Below are positions 12,207-26,101 of a stretch of DNA of 64,000 nt, one piece after another. This DNA is from Rostratula benghalensis (Eukaryota > Chordata > Aves > Charadriiformes > Rostratulidae), in contig VXAI01000115.1 of assembly GCA_013399305.1 (NCBI GenBank), forward strand, positions 527,454-591,453. The letters are read 5' to 3'. A model generated the notes under the pieces. It was given only the letters and a program-made list of their open reading frames with translations. It ran no database searches and was not told where the DNA came from. The first letter of the stretch is position 1. Every line of letters begins with the position of its first letter. The position numbers were made by a program, and so were the translations under genes.

Positions 12207-12618
12207 GCTTACAAAATCATCAATGGTGTGAAGAATGTTTCCTCACAAGATAAGAATTAAGGGGCATATAATGAAATTACCAGACAGCAGGTTTAAAATA
12301 AAGAAAAGGAAGTACTTTTTTCCCCACAACGCATAACAACATCGCAAAACTTATTGCCATGAGATGTCGTGAAGGCCAAAAGAATACATGGATTCAAACT
12401 AGGACTACATGAACTCACAAAGTGCAGTTTGTAGGCAGCTATTAAATCATCCAGAAGCCTCCTGCAGCCCAGGAAAGCTCAAACTGCTGATTGAGAAGGC
12501 TGTAACACTGGAGCAATCATACCATATTTGAAGTACGACTCACCAGCAAATATCAGAACCAGTGCTAGGCTAGACTAGAGGGGCATTTAACACAGTAGGG
12601 TAGTTTTTATGTTCTCTG
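12207..12618 (+). mobile_element. Ancient CR1/L3-type LINE relic (3' end)
   Basis: The sequence retains the wording of an old amniote CR1/L3 3' end. It has a stretch around AAATCATCAATGGTGTGAAG, then ATGAAATTACCAGACAGCAG, then GATGTCGTGAAGGCCAAAAG and GGATTCAAAC. It ends with GGCTAGACTAGAGGGGCATT and the GTTTTTATGTTCT end. It is heavily diverged and deleted and much older than the other CR1 copies. The subfamily cannot be fixed by eye. Confidence 0.75.
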
Positions 12619-12668
12619 GGGAAAAACAAAAACAAACAAACAAACAAAAAAAAACAAAAGAAAAAAAA
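12618..12668. repeat. (CAAA)n / A-rich tract
   Basis: AAACAAACAAACAAACAAAA-type wording directly follows the ancient CR1 relic. It may be a tail-derived or later-expanded simple repeat. Confidence 0.75.
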
Positions 12669-15600
12669 TTACACAGATGTTCTCACACAATCACGATAAC
12701 TTAACAGTACGACCTTTCCTTTGTGTGCAGTTGGAATAAGAAAAGCAAACACAACCTTGAAAGAAACAAAATGTGGGAAAACAGGAAACAGACGCAGACA
12801 TAAACTGTATCCCAAGCCTTTCAGGTAACTTAAGTTTAAGTTATTGTTTAAGGATGCTGGAGAAAGCGTGCGAAAGACTGAAAGCTTTGGACTTTGAAGA
12901 AAGAAGGCTATATCTGTCCAGAGGGGTGCTCCTTTGCTTTCTTATAGCTTACTAAGCATCGTGGGGAGAGATCATAACATTCACTAAGGCACAGGTCTGG
13001 TCAACTCATGTTAGTATAGCCTCATTAGCTGCAGGAAACTGTAATCCTAGAGCTGCTTTCGTTTCATGGGAAAGTTGCTAGGTAAATTAACACTGCTTCT
13101 CTCCCAACCTGGTACCAAAATACCAGTTTTAATTGGCAAGCAGGAAGTGAGCCAGAACAAAATGACAGCTACTCAGAACACGATAAAACTGAGCCTGAGT
13201 ATCACATCTCTCACATGGCTATCACATTATTAAGACTGACAATTCATCTTTGGATTAAATGAAAAAAACATAGGAAAAGAAGTGTATAACAAATGTAAAA
13301 TCTCAAGGGGGAAAGGGAGTCATACTGGGAAGCAGTGAATAAAGCCAGTAAAAATGAAACACCTTTGCTCTAATCATCCGCAGAATTAATTTAACATATG
13401 CGTACTAGGATAATGAAAAAAAGCCTAGGCAATCAAGATTATTCAAGAATTACAACTTGACTCATCAGGCCCCAGAGGAAAAATGTCTGGTGGCTGCAAG
13501 AATCTTTTCTGCCCAACTGGTAGTTTCTGATCATTAGCTGTCTTGAGCCCAGCTGGGGCAGGGCAAGCCATCCCTCAGAGAGCTAGGCTGGCTGGGCCGG
13601 GCTAAGGTTATTGCTGGGTCATATGGGAAAACTCTCAATGCAGCTGCCTACCTATATTTTGCTTGTGGTTTATAAAATTAACAGGTTTCAAGGAACAAGA
13701 CATTTCAGTTTTCGATGCGGTTCATGACCAAACCTTCACAAGAGTAAATAAGCTATGGAAAATTCCCAGAGGGTAAAAGCAAACCTCAAACCCAAACACT
13801 CCATGAGCCTTGCCCTCTTGCCTTTAAATTACATGATTACAGAAGCTGAGAGGGAGGCAGGGATAGAAGGTTTAGAAAGAAGAAAAGGTTTTTCAACAAA
13901 GACTAAGCAGCTCACATCTGACAGTACAGGCATTCCTTCTGCCTCTGGGCTGGGCTGCCAACCACAAGCCGTGGGCTGTAGTCGCCGAGACAGCCCCTGC
14001 ACACAATCATACACAAACCCAGGCTCCACAGGCGAGAAACATCAGGATAAATCCAAGCCTGGGGGCGTTCCACACCCCTTCATCGGAATCGCAAAAAGTT
14101 ATGTGAAAATGATAGGCTTTCCGATCAGTTCAGGATGCACACCTGTCATCAGCATCCTTCTGTGCCAGAACAGACAACCAACGCAAAACCAAGCACAGAG
14201 AAAAGAAACCAGAAGGGACATAGCCATTATTAAAATATCTACCCATATTTACTGTTCTTTGCATACTGACCCACTCCCAAATGTACATATTCAGGCTCAG
14301 TTCTCCCCCCAGTTTCAACCTAGGGTCAGGAAGAGCACACAGTTCTCAATCTCTTCTTAAATCAGACTGTTTTCTCACTGTGATTCCTTAACAGGAAATA
14401 ACCACTTTTTTTTCCCCCTCTACAAAATCTCACTTTCTATTGCTGTGCATAATCCATGTATTTTAATTGCTTTCACATACATAATAGGTTCCTGGGAGCA
14501 ACTTTAACACTTGCAAGTTTACTGCTGTATTGTATTAATCTTCTATTTCCAGCCTCCACTTGCTCCACCTCTCTTTTGTTTCCTAATCTTGAGGTTTTGT
14601 CCCATCTCATATCTGTATTTTTTGGCCATATTCGGGTTCTTCTCTGCGTCATTTCAAAGACAAGAGACTTCCTCCTCCTTGCTTGCTCCAGTGATCTAAT
14701 TATTTCTTGAACATTCAGTACTTTGTGTGGTAAGCTTAACCAGACGGAGAAGTATCAACTTAAAAGCAAACTTTGTGGTAGTTTTGTCAGAGATGTCATC
14801 AAAACAATGCATCTTCAGCTTATACTAAGTACTTGTTTGCTAAGGGACATCCCCCACTGGGTATGTCATTTACTTTCTTAAGCTTCTCCAGATCTTTTGG
14901 GGTTTTTTTTCCCCTTTTTACCTACTGACTATAGAATCATCTTTTAACATATGTACTATGCTGAGTACCTTGTCTTCCAGGAATAACAGAGCACCTCTGA
15001 ACAGGCACATAAACCAGGCTATTACTCCTTAACTTCATAATACAGTAGTCCAGCCTTTTCATCTAGTCTGACAGTAAAGAAGTGGTGCTTCCCCTTCCCT
15101 TGCCACGTTCACCTCCCGTTCTTTCAATGCAGCCTTGCATCACGATCCCAGCTCCCCTCCTCGTTCCCAGTGCTGTAAGAAGAACTTCCAGGTAATGCTG
15201 CGTGACACATTTCCACGTGTAACTTGGCCAACCTCACATCTGTGCTGGCACATGGCAGCTGCTCTCAGGCCAGTGGCTGAGACTTCTGGCTTCCACTGCA
15301 AGCAGGAACTTGTTCCCAGGCCTCCTCCTTATTCTCTTGGGCCTCGTGTGACCAGAACCTTGATAAACCAGCAATTCTCATGTGTTCTCATGGTCTTTCC
15401 CTGGATGTATCTGCATCCACAACTATAAGCACATAGGCACTACATCTAGCTCAGAAATTCCTCCAATCATGCATTTCTGGAGGCCGTATGTATCACCATA
15501 TGAAGTTTCTCATAATTTTTAATCCCCTACCAGATATGCTCAGAGACAGCATCCTGGGTTTCAGTCTGACCAAACGTCACATCTGAACTGCTGTCAGAGC

Positions 15601-18600
15601 ATCTTCAGAAAAAACCTTGCACTTCTTCCTCACTTCCACAATAATCTACTCATCCTCATCCAAGACTTAACAAAAGCACAAAACCTTTTTATGCCAAGAT
15701 GCTGACCAAATGGCCTGTTTCTTCTGGAATAAGGCAAAAACATTCTAAGTGGAGTTAAACCCTGATTTTAAATTACACTCTGACTCCATCATCAAAAGTG
15801 CTAAGATAATTATGTCCCAACCTCCTCAAAATGTCTTTACCAGTCCCTACTCTGATTCTGCCTTGCCCCTGTCCCCAGGGAATAAGGAGGACAGCAATGC
15901 TGCATCCATGTATTGGGTCAAGCCTTTGTCCTCTGGATGAACCTTTGAAGCCAAGGGATTAAGTCGACTCTCAATAAGTGAACTCTCATAAAAGAAGATT
16001 TCAAAAAGTACCCATTCCTTAACTTTTGGAAGATCTCTTTTTTCTTTTTTTTCTTTTATTTTGGTAATTTTTTTGGTGAACAAACATATCCTGGCTTACA
16101 AACAAGGAAACTCTTGCCATCCCCTCTCAACCTCTGAGATAATAACTGCTTAACTGGAGCTACTTCTCCCCCCTTCATGTAAATACTCACTTTTCCATAA
16201 AGATCTGTGGCATTAAATGAAATCCTGCCCCATTCAAACAAATGGCACAACTTTACCTGGGACCAGCATTTCTGTCCATGTGTATTCCCTTAAAATAATG
16301 GCTGTATAGCATTTAATGCACTGCCTCTGAAACATTTATATACAAGGTAGATTATACACTCAAACTCACCCCCATTTTCAGCTTCTGAAATCTGGATAGA
16401 GCTTGTGCAGATCAGAGGACCACACTATGCAGCACCAGAGCCTCCATACCATAAGCACAACAGAAACCTTGAAATTCTGAGATGACAGCTGCAACCCCAC
16501 GTAAGTACTGCCTCTTCTTCCCCATTCCCAGTTGAGTTCAGAATAGTTGCAGTCAAAGAAAACATTTAAACATGCCCTTAAACTCCTGTTATGCCGAACA
16601 AAGGTTCCTTCTTGAGCTGACCTCCAACAGTTTTTGCAGCCTCATGCAGCACCCAGATTAGCTTCTGGTTTGAACTGGAAAGCTCTGTACATGCAACATT
16701 TCTGTCATGCACGCACAGTTCTTGGTAAAATAAGGCTGCTAATGGTGATTTCTTTCAGACAGAGCAGAGGAAGGAGAATTGACTGCTCAATGGACTTGGG
16801 TTCAAGCAACAGTTTCTTTCCCAAGTATATACTGAAGATATTTTATAGCAAAACAGGAACACATATTCATACAAAGCCACCCAGTAATATATAAGAAAGC
16901 AAAAGAAAGCTAATGAGTGCAACCTCTGCTTCCCCAATCTAAAGCAAATAAAATTAGAGATATTACAGTAAAACTACAGACAGTGCTAAACCCATTTCAT
17001 TAAAAGTAAAAAAGAAATATTGTCAATACATATGTATCCCTAAAGCCACTAGAATTTTGAATAAACTGTGACATTTTCTCATGTCAGTACACATCTAAGC
17101 ATTTATTAATAGTTTAAAAAACACATGGACTTTTTTCTGCTATTAATATGGGAGCTGTCCTCCATGCTACAGTTCAAAACATCCAATTTGCCTCCCAATA
17201 CCAGCTCTAGAAAGACTTTTATAACCACACATTGACAGAGTACCATCTGTACTCTGTACTAAATAAAGAGAACAGACTAAAAAGTGGGTGTCAGCCATCC
17301 TGTTCCCACAGGACAAGGAGTTAATCCATTAGCAGTTAAGCCAGTTTATGAGCCAATTACAGAAGTGTTGCAAGCTTCTCGAAAGCCACTTCAAAAAAGT
17401 TTTTAGCTAGGTTAATATAAGAAATGCTTAAATTATCTTCTGTGCCCTGAGGCCTTGAACAAAGACACAAGCTTGCTGAAAATTTGAACTGCACTGATTC
17501 AGGTGACTATTACTGGCACTGACATCATCATTTCCTCCTGCCTTCATCTTGGACTTGCAACTCCAGTTATTAACAGGGAGCAATAGCTGAATGGTGAATA
17601 AGTGAAAGAACGGGTAAGTAAGGAAGAGGAGTTGTTTCTAGCACATATTCATTTTCAGAGGAGACAGAAGACCCAAGTGCAAGTTGCAGAAAAGCAAGAA
17701 GTATGTAAAAAATTATAAGTGAATAGCAACGCAAAAGAGGAGGTACGATCGGGAAAGGATGAATTTACTTAATGACAGAACTATATTAGTTCTTGTAGGG
17801 AAAGTGAAGAAATTTGAATTTGATGTAATATGGCAGGAAGCCAAGGCATGGGTTGGCATACCAAGGCAGTTTCAGAAGCATTTTTGTCAAAGCAGCACCG
17901 TGAGGAATGTAAAGGAGTGAAGCACAAAACGAAAACAATTACAATCCGCAGCAAACGATGAGAGCCCAGACAACAGCTTTAGCTGAGCTGACTGTGGCCT
18001 AAGGCAATATTAAATGGAACCAATGAGATACTGTCAGTACAGGCAGATAAGGAAAGAAAAAAGACCAAAGACCAAAAGGCAGCATGGGAGTTGAACACAG
18101 AAAGGCAATCACGGCTACATAATGAAGCCAGCCAGTGACAGGGAGGTCTCCCATGTTGTTTTTCTTTGCCTGGAAACGTAGGTCAGTCTCAAGAAGACAC
18201 ACAGTGTGTTATATGGATACACAGGGCTTATAGAAAGCAAACTGCAAAGATCTCTGACTTAAAGGTTGTCCAAGTTTAACCTGCTCCCTGGAAGGAGCTG
18301 CTTGCACAGGGCACGATCCCTCTTTTCAGGCCGTGCCTGCGTGTCACTGTACACATGCACGACCAGAGAAGCAAACAATCCGAGCTGCACGAGCACACCC
18401 TGATTTTTCCCCTCTGCCAGCCAGCGGGGGCAACAACCATCTGCAACTATTGGCCAGGCCAATTACCACATGACAAAAGAAAGACAGAATGAAGAAGCTA
18501 GTTTTGGAATGACTGAAATTCTTCCCAAAGAAGGAGTGTGATACTTGACAGGGCAAAAGTTACTAAGAAGTCACCCAAATAAAAAGCTTTTGAGTCCACG

Positions 18601-19257
18601 GGCAGGGATCTGACTGCAAAGTAAAAAGGTAAGAGAAAAAGGGACTAAAACCAGAAGCTTTAAAGAACTTAAAACAGAGAGAAGGAAATAAAGTGCCCAG
18701 GAGGAGGGAGGGAGAGGGTGGGTATTCAACTATAAGAAACAAAAGAGCTAAACAGAAGCAGCATGTCCTTAACTTACCTAGGGGTTTTCTACCTCTCTGG
18801 TGAGTAAGGGTTTCCTTCAAAGTGCTGAGGATAGTCAAGTCAAACAACTATCCCAGCTTGGCCATAGATGGTAAGACTTTAAATAAGAATTCAGACATGC
18901 TGGTAAGTGACCTGGACAGATAGATGTGTGTAACAACCGGGAGAACATGAAGTACAGCAGATCAGAGGAAAGCATCTAAATCTCATGCCACAACACACTT
19001 GAACCACAGAGCACAGTAACTTAAAACTCTTGGGCCAAGGGAGTGCACAAGAGGTGCACACAGGAAGAGAATTAAATACTTTAATGGGAGCAGTGGCACT
19101 GACAGACTGAAAAACTCAGTCAGCTTCTCATCCCTACCCAATCCAAGTATAATGATTTCTACACTAAACAAATCCTTGAAGGCTCTTTTATGTAGATTCT
19201 CATATCTTATATTTAATCAGATGTATAGTAGCAAATACACCTTTCTAAATGAAAATG

Positions 19258-19275
19258 AAAAAAAAAAAAAAAAAA
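19258..19275. repeat. Poly(A) run of 18
   Basis: Eighteen consecutive A in the large intron, not attached to a recognised retroposon. Confidence 0.88.
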
Positions 19276-21170
19276 GAAGAAAAATATAGCCCACAGTTTA
19301 AAAAGAAAAGAAGTAATTATTTGTGGACCTAGAAAACAATCAAAGGTGCCTTCAAACACTGCATGGAGGCTACAACCTTCTGTATTTGTAGGCCTTGGAA
19401 CACTTGAGCTAGGTGGAGCTTTTAATGCTTTAGAAAACACAACTTGAAACAACTCAGAGCAACTTTGATTACAATTTATGTGAATAATCAGAGGATCTAG
19501 GATCTTGATTAACACCACTTATTATTAAAGGGCAGTGATTTTTCCTACACATGCAATACTTTCATTAAGGAATTTAAATCAAGCTGATTCATCACCACTA
19601 CAGAAACCTGATGGCGGTGAAGTTGCAAACTGAGTCCCAAAGCAATGCTGATGCACTGAATTAATTTTGATATGAGAACAGGGCTAAGATTATACAAATT
19701 GTGTCACAGTTAACATGAAAATGCTCTCCAACTAGAATTCAAGAAATAATAACTTGATGCTGTCTAGATTTACATAACTAGAAAGATGCTAATGTATCTT
19801 GTTGTGATTACAGATAATGCCGTAATCAAGCAGGGGAGGTTAGAAAAGAGTAAAAATCACACAGTATCAGGTATTTAACAGCAAAATCAAGGCATAATAT
19901 TGTCAAAAACTGTGTTTTATTATAACACAATGTACAGTAATATTCAAGTCAGCATTCAGATATGCCCAGTTTGTGAAAGGCAGGAAGCAGAACTATGGAG
20001 TCTTCTTTAGTTATCCAAACAGCAACATATAGATCAGGCTTGTTAAATTTAATTTACCAATTTATTTTTTACATTACAGCAGATAGAGCTGTTAATTCCA
20101 AGAAGCACAAACATCATAGGCATCAAAAAGCACATTTTGTAACAGACTTTCTAGTGAAATGAACTGAAGAATCCTCCTCAATGTCTGACTTTGCAAGAGG
20201 AGAGATCAAACAGGATTCATAAACAATTCATTTAAAAATCAGCTGTCTCAGGATAGTGACTTGCCTACTTTATATTGTTCCTTTGGTCCTACAAGGCCAC
20301 TTAGTTCATTGTGACACTTGATTATGCCAAAATCACTGAGGTAAGCACTGAGACACCTCACATGTTAGGCAATACATGTGCAGCTTTTCATAGCTAGTGT
20401 AATATTTTCAGTGATAGATTGCTGTCCCTTCTTCTCAGTACTGGGTATCCTGCAATGACTCTCGGTGCCCTTGGCTCCGGCTACAGCTTCTCCCTTCCAA
20501 GTTTCAGCAGGGAAAGGGACCATCCCTCCTGGAGATGTGCATTGATGCTCTGTGCCTTGAGGATCACACTGTGTGTATAATACAGAAATTGAAGATAGGA
20601 TGTTCTGGGGCTGTTGTGTGGAACCACAAAGGAAACGGGTCCTCTAGAGAAAACCCGCTGTTAGCAGTGAGACTTTGTTACTAAAGCATCATCCTCTGCA
20701 ACACCACAACTAAAGCACCAGACTTCTAAGTCTCCACAGTTTTTAAGACATTAGGAAAATACCCATCTGGAATGATCCTGCCTGATGGTTTCTCCTGAAG
20801 AAATTTATAGATGTACTGTCTTATAGCTAGTGTTTCAGAAAAATAAATTTAAATTATTTAGGCTTTTCTGAGCGATGGCCTACTACTGAGTCATCACTGA
20901 GCAATACTCAGAAGGTGCCTGGAGAGGAAGGCACAGACTTTTAATGGAACACAAAATATCTCAACCAGTTGGATAGGATGAGATTTCCTGCACATTGAGA
21001 GCACATCAGAATTTGTGGTAACATCAGTATCCTACCAGGAGCAAAGCATTACAGATATTGTAAAAAGCTTCTGCTGGCACCCTACCCCTTGGCACTTTCT
21101 ACCCTGAAAGGTCAGTCATGTCCTAGGGTCAGCTAAAACCTATGATACCCCATCCTGAAGAAGGCTCTGC

Positions 21171-21173
<3 letters not shown>

Positions 21174-21202
<29 letters not shown>
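21174..21202. repeat. (TC)n microsatellite
   Basis: An uninterrupted TC/CT dinucleotide run of 29 bases in the large intron, GA-rich in transcript sense. Confidence 0.95.
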
Positions 21203-23072
21203 AAACAGTGGTTATACTGTTGCTTGTACAGCACTAAGATCCTCTGAGAAACAATGATGAAAAGCAACGCAAAGTAAGTGCTCTTTAAAAAAGTTTTAGT
21301 GTCTTGTCACTCTAGATCTTAGGGAAAAACAAGATGCAAACTAGGGCACGGTCAGGTAGACATTCTGGCATAACCAGCTTTAATTAGTAGCCCACATTAG
21401 CTTTATAATTCCAGTTGTTACACAGTTTGTACTTGCATTAAGCTTCTCCTCACATTTTGGGACCACATAGTCTGGACTCTTTCAAGACAGTGATGAAAGT
21501 TCTCACCCAGTCAAATTCTGCAATGAGTTCATGATGTCTACTGCACCTCCAGAGCACCCTCTTGAAAGAAATCAAGGCTTAACTGAAAGAACTCACAATG
21601 ATTAATACATCTTTACAATGTTCTACAGGAAACTGTTCACTGCTAATTGATCATGACTCAAAAAAAGCCTCCCAAAAGTCAACAAATTTGTTTCCCACTA
21701 GATTAGCCTTTAGCTTCCAACCACTGGGTATCACTGCAGTAGGAATAAGTAACCATACAATCAGGACTCTCCTCTGAATAACATGTGTATCACTTTGAGT
21801 TGTTCTTGCTCGAATCAAACACACACTCACTGTGAGACATTATTTACCAGGTCCTCAATTCTCCCTGTAGCTCTTCTACAAACCCTTCTGACTTTAACAG
21901 CATCCTTTTTAGCTTGGTCTCCTAAAGATAAAGGCTTACGAGAAAATGCTTTCTGTCTATGTTGGGCCATGAGTTTCCCACTGATGACTTTGTATTTTTT
22001 AACCAGTTGATGATTTCCATGAAATTTTAGAACGTGGTAGAAATCTGAAAAGATACTCCAGTTCTATAAATTTTGTTAAATCCAATGGCTGTGTAGAGAA
22101 GAGACCACCAGTGGACATCCCCAGGGAGGAGAGGACTGCACACAGCAGTTCAGCGTTTCTCTGCAGCCCTTGCCTCAACTGTGCCACCTCTTTTCAACCT
22201 GATGTTTAGGCTACCAGGGCAGGAAACTGGACAATATGGCACTAACCATCAAACAACTAAAAGGGTTACACCATGTGCAGCCAGTAGACCACAGCTGTAT
22301 AGAGTCTAGCTGAATTCTTGCTTCTGTTTGAAGCTTGCATGAAATTATTATAGCTTGGAAACAAGTCAACTGTCAAATGAGTTAAAAATCAATTGCAGAC
22401 ACTACTGCCTCCAAAAGCACAGCCTCCTTGCCAATTTCTGTGGTTATTAGAATGGTATCTTGCATTTAGTTTCAAAATAATTCCCTTTCTTCTTTGTATT
22501 TGAGAAAACAAAATTATTAAAGGAAGAACTAGCAAGCTACCTTGTACAGTGAGAAGGAAAAGAGTGGGACAGTGAAAATGATTGATCTCAAAGCACTATG
22601 AAGTTAAAAATGTATACTACAAGACTTTTAAACTTTCCCATTCACAAGTGCTTTTCTATGTTACAAATACACAATTAGCAACACAGATGAAGTATTTCAC
22701 AATCAACTCTTACTAAAACCACCAAAAACAACGGCATCCAAGTCAGAGGTTTATACCAAGAGGTGGGGACACAGAGTACAGTAGACACCTGATGATTTTA
22801 CCACGGGGGGCTCCAGTAAGAACTTGGTCATAACACATAATCAGTTCTACTCCCAGTAAAATAATGTACCCAGAAACATGAACATAATTTCTGGCTCATC
22901 CAGATAGAGCAGGGAAAGAGATACTTTCTCATTATTGCCACATACACTGTCCAACTTCTTGCAGTAACTTCCTCTCAACCAATAATTATGTGAAGAACAG
23001 AGTTAATGCAGGGCGTTTCCTGTGCATGTCTTTATTTTCCTTATACTTGCAACAAACCCCAACTGCAACACA

Positions 23073-23495
23073 CAGAATCATAGGATAGTTAGAGGTGGAA
23101 GGGACCTTAAAGATAATTGAGTTCCAACCCCCCTGACACGGGCAGGGACACCTCCCACTAGGGCAGGTTCCTCAAAGCCCCATCCAGCCAGGGCCTTAAA
23201 CACCTCCAGGGATGGGCCTTCCACAACTTCTCTGGGCAACCTGTTCCAGTGTCTCACCACCCTCACAGGAAATAATTTCTTTCTGGTATCTAATCTAAAT
23301 CTCCCCTCTTCCAATTTAAAGCCATTACCCCTTGTCTTGTCACTACACTTCCTGACAAAGTGTTCCTCTCCAGCTCTCCTGTAGGCTCCCTTCAGGTACT
23401 GGAAGGCTGCTCTAAGGTCTCCCCGGAGCCTTCTCTTCTCCAAGCTGAACAAGCCCAGATCCCTCAGCTGGTCGTCATAGGAGAGGTGCTAACAC
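23073..23495 (-). mobile_element. CR1 LINE 3' end
   Basis: On the minus strand this reads the CR1 ORF2 end: [20 protein letters not shown], then [21 protein letters not shown] wording (here KTRGNGFKL) and [15 protein letters not shown]. The 3' UTR and a tail near 23073 (plus strand CACAGAATCATAGGATAG) follow. About 370 nt of one frame remain open. It lies in the same sense as RASA3, and its tail differs from the 52.4 kb copy, so it belongs to another CR1 subfamily. Confidence 0.93.
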
Positions 23496-23621
23496 CTGAG
23501 ACCCTGTGACTTCCCCATTACTCTCCAGCCTCCTCTACTCCTATGACACCTTGATGTTCTCAGTTCTTGGTTCTGCTAGCTAAATATCACCTTGGCAAGT
23601 GTTACTCTTGGAGCAATATAT

Positions 23622-23726
23622 TAAAAAAACCCCAATAAACAAAACCCAAAACCAACCAACCAAACAAAAAACCAAACCAACAAACAAAAAAACCCCCCAA
23701 AACAAAAACACAAAAAACCCCCAAAC
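23622..23726. repeat. A/C-rich low-complexity tract
   Basis: About 105 bp made almost only of A and C, with blocks such as ACCAACCAACCAAAC and runs of four to six C. In the RASA3 pre-mRNA it would be G/U-rich. It lies about 130 bp beyond the CR1 at 23073-23495. Confidence 0.9.
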
Positions 23727-25940
23727 TTGAGGAGAAAAGTGCAATTTGTAAGTTGTGTCTCATTGCTCCTTTAGAAGCTTAACCAGCAGTGGTTTTGGAC
23801 GGCGCCTGCCACAAAAGCAGCAGGAATTCCGAGAGTCATTCCCAATGAAACAGTATTTACATTTACTTTTGTGTTACACTAAATACCTTGTACATCGAAG
23901 AGCCTTTTGATACAGGTCATGTTGCAAGACAGTTCATTCTTCCTGGGGCCCTCCTTACCCGAAATGTAATTGAACTGCTCCAACCAATCACCTTTGAAGG
24001 ACATCAGTGAAGTAGGAACTGGAGATGTTTGGGGTACCGTCAGCATATCCAAGGCACGAACAATTCACAGGTCTCAAAAGCCATGCACCTCTTACAGACA
24101 GGGCTACTACAGGAATGCTCTCTAATGCCACTAAACCACCCTAAGAGCGTGACCTCAAGCACGTTCAGAAGTTAAACACCATTTATCGAAAGGATTTATG
24201 CTTGAATAATTTGTCTCCATTTTTAATCCTAGACTATGTTTACTCTGTGTAAAACAGGAAGTACCCTCATGTAATTTAAACGGTGGCACTCACTGTTGAA
24301 ACAGACTGAATCAGAAGAGTTACATTCCAGTCCTGAATTACAAACTCAGATTTATACATATTCCCAAGTCATGTGATGATGATTCAATCTCAAAATGGCA
24401 AGCACTTTTAAAACATGTTCCTCTGGAGATGGACTACTGCCTAAGGGTCTAATTCAAGAAGTTGCTCTTGATTAAAATTACAGATAAAAGGACACTTGTT
24501 TGTATTTGAGTAAATAACAAATTTCACAAGCAGAGGAGAAGCACTGAAGAAACACTGCATACAACACCAAAGAAGGTGAAACTGAAATTTCATTTAGTGG
24601 GAAACCTGGCAGCAGGAGGAGATGGTATTTATAGATATGGGAAGACTTGAAGGAGAATGAGCAATTTAAGCTTGATTTAGTCTAAAAAAGAGCCAAGAGA
24701 AGTTTTGGTGAGGATGGAGAGGCAAAGGGGAGATAACTACTTTGCTGGCAGGCTGTATATCCTCAATGCTACCAGAGCTAGATAGAAGGGGAAAAAAAAA
24801 ATTATGTACTATACACTAAAGCCTTGGACAGAGGTACATACCCATTCCTTCTCTCTTCCTCTCCCTACTCCCCAAAACCCACAGTATTGCAGCACTGCAT
24901 GGTAAAAATACCAGATACTATGTGATTTAATCTCTCAGCAATTTTCCCCCACCAGTTTGTTATGAAACACAGACAAGATTAAAAGCATGACCAAGATGCA
25001 ATCCTGCAGGAAAAGGCACAGCTTGATGCAGGACACGCTCTCAGGAGAGAAGAGATGGGGAGGCATTTTAATGGATACATGAGTTTATTGAAAATGAAGC
25101 CTTGACACCGCTTTATGCTCTCATTTGCATTCCCTACCAGCAGCAAACAGAATTTGAAGTTTTTCAAAATACTGTAAGGTGACCTGACTGATGCATACAT
25201 TAAACTGGCCTGCTTGTAGTCAGCAGTACCCTTCTTTTCCCCCCTGATTCAGCTCATATTCCAGGCAGGGAAATAAGCTTCATTTGACCCTGCAGCAAGT
25301 TCAAAGCTAGCTGTATGCTATATGTCTCTGCAACAAACCAGAATCTCCTCTAAAGCAATGCATAAACGTATGTTCTGTAAACCTGAAAGCAGCAAACCCG
25401 AGAGGCAGGGTTGCTCAGGGACCCATTTTGAATGTAGGGAAAGAACACTGAGAGAAAGAACATCAGCATCACAGCAAGAGCATCCACTGCCAGCTCTGGC
25501 CTCAGGCTACTTCCAGACTCAACAGGAGCTGCAGACTTGCACCAGGCCAACATCCCATGAAGAACCTGAGACTACTGACAAGCACCCAACATCTCACACA
25601 CCACCACCCCTCATTAAAGAAAACTGGAATACTATGAGAGATTACAGAAATCGCATCAGCCTGGTGGGTCCCAGTGTTTTCCACTTTAAGATGGCATTCA
25701 GGAAAAAAAATACCACAAAATGGCACAGAAAAGCATTCTATAAAACTTTGCTGGCAACCCTTTCTGCAGTTCTGCTTCCTACTCTTATCAGCATCAGAGT
25801 CAGAGCCACGACAGAAAGTAGACAAAATTTCGTCTTCAGCATCATAGATACAATATAGCCACACATTTCCAAGTTCTCTCTTTAATCCACCTTTTAGACA
25901 GTTTCTTTACCTATTCCTGGGATCTGATGAAGATAGCTAT

Positions 25941-25982
25941 CTACAGGAAAATAAACTATCTCTACAGGAAAATAAACTATCT
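25941..25982. repeat. 21-bp perfect tandem duplication
   Basis: Two identical copies of a 21-base unit that starts CTACAGGAAAATAAACTATC. Exact identity suggests a recent slippage event or a variable site. Confidence 0.9.
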
Positions 25983-26036
25983 CCAATGTAAATGAGAAAA
26001 GCAGGAAACAAGTTAGCTAGTAAAGGAAAATCCACA

Positions 26037-26101
26037 GATCACAGAATCACAGACTATCAGGGATTGGAAGGGACCTTGAAAGATCATCTAGTCCAATCTT
26101 T
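26037..26101 (-). mobile_element. CR1 LINE 3' tail fragment
   Basis: About 65 bp, starting on the plus strand with CAGATCACAGAATCACAGAC and running to GATCATCTAGTCCAATC. It is the reverse complement of the 3' UTR and tail of the CR1 at 52379-52696, with very few differences. It lies in the same sense as RASA3 and is a very short 5'-truncated insertion. Confidence 0.85.

Noticed and set aside
13755..14360. Plus-strand ORF of 201 codons, the longest in the window
   Set aside because: It has no domain, signal or repeat pattern and intron-like composition. One such open frame is expected by chance in 64 kb.
25322..25858. Plus-strand ORF of 178 codons, overlapped by open frames on the other strand
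   Set aside because: No recognisable domain, and the antisense frames are equally open, which points to a local lack of stops and not to coding selection.
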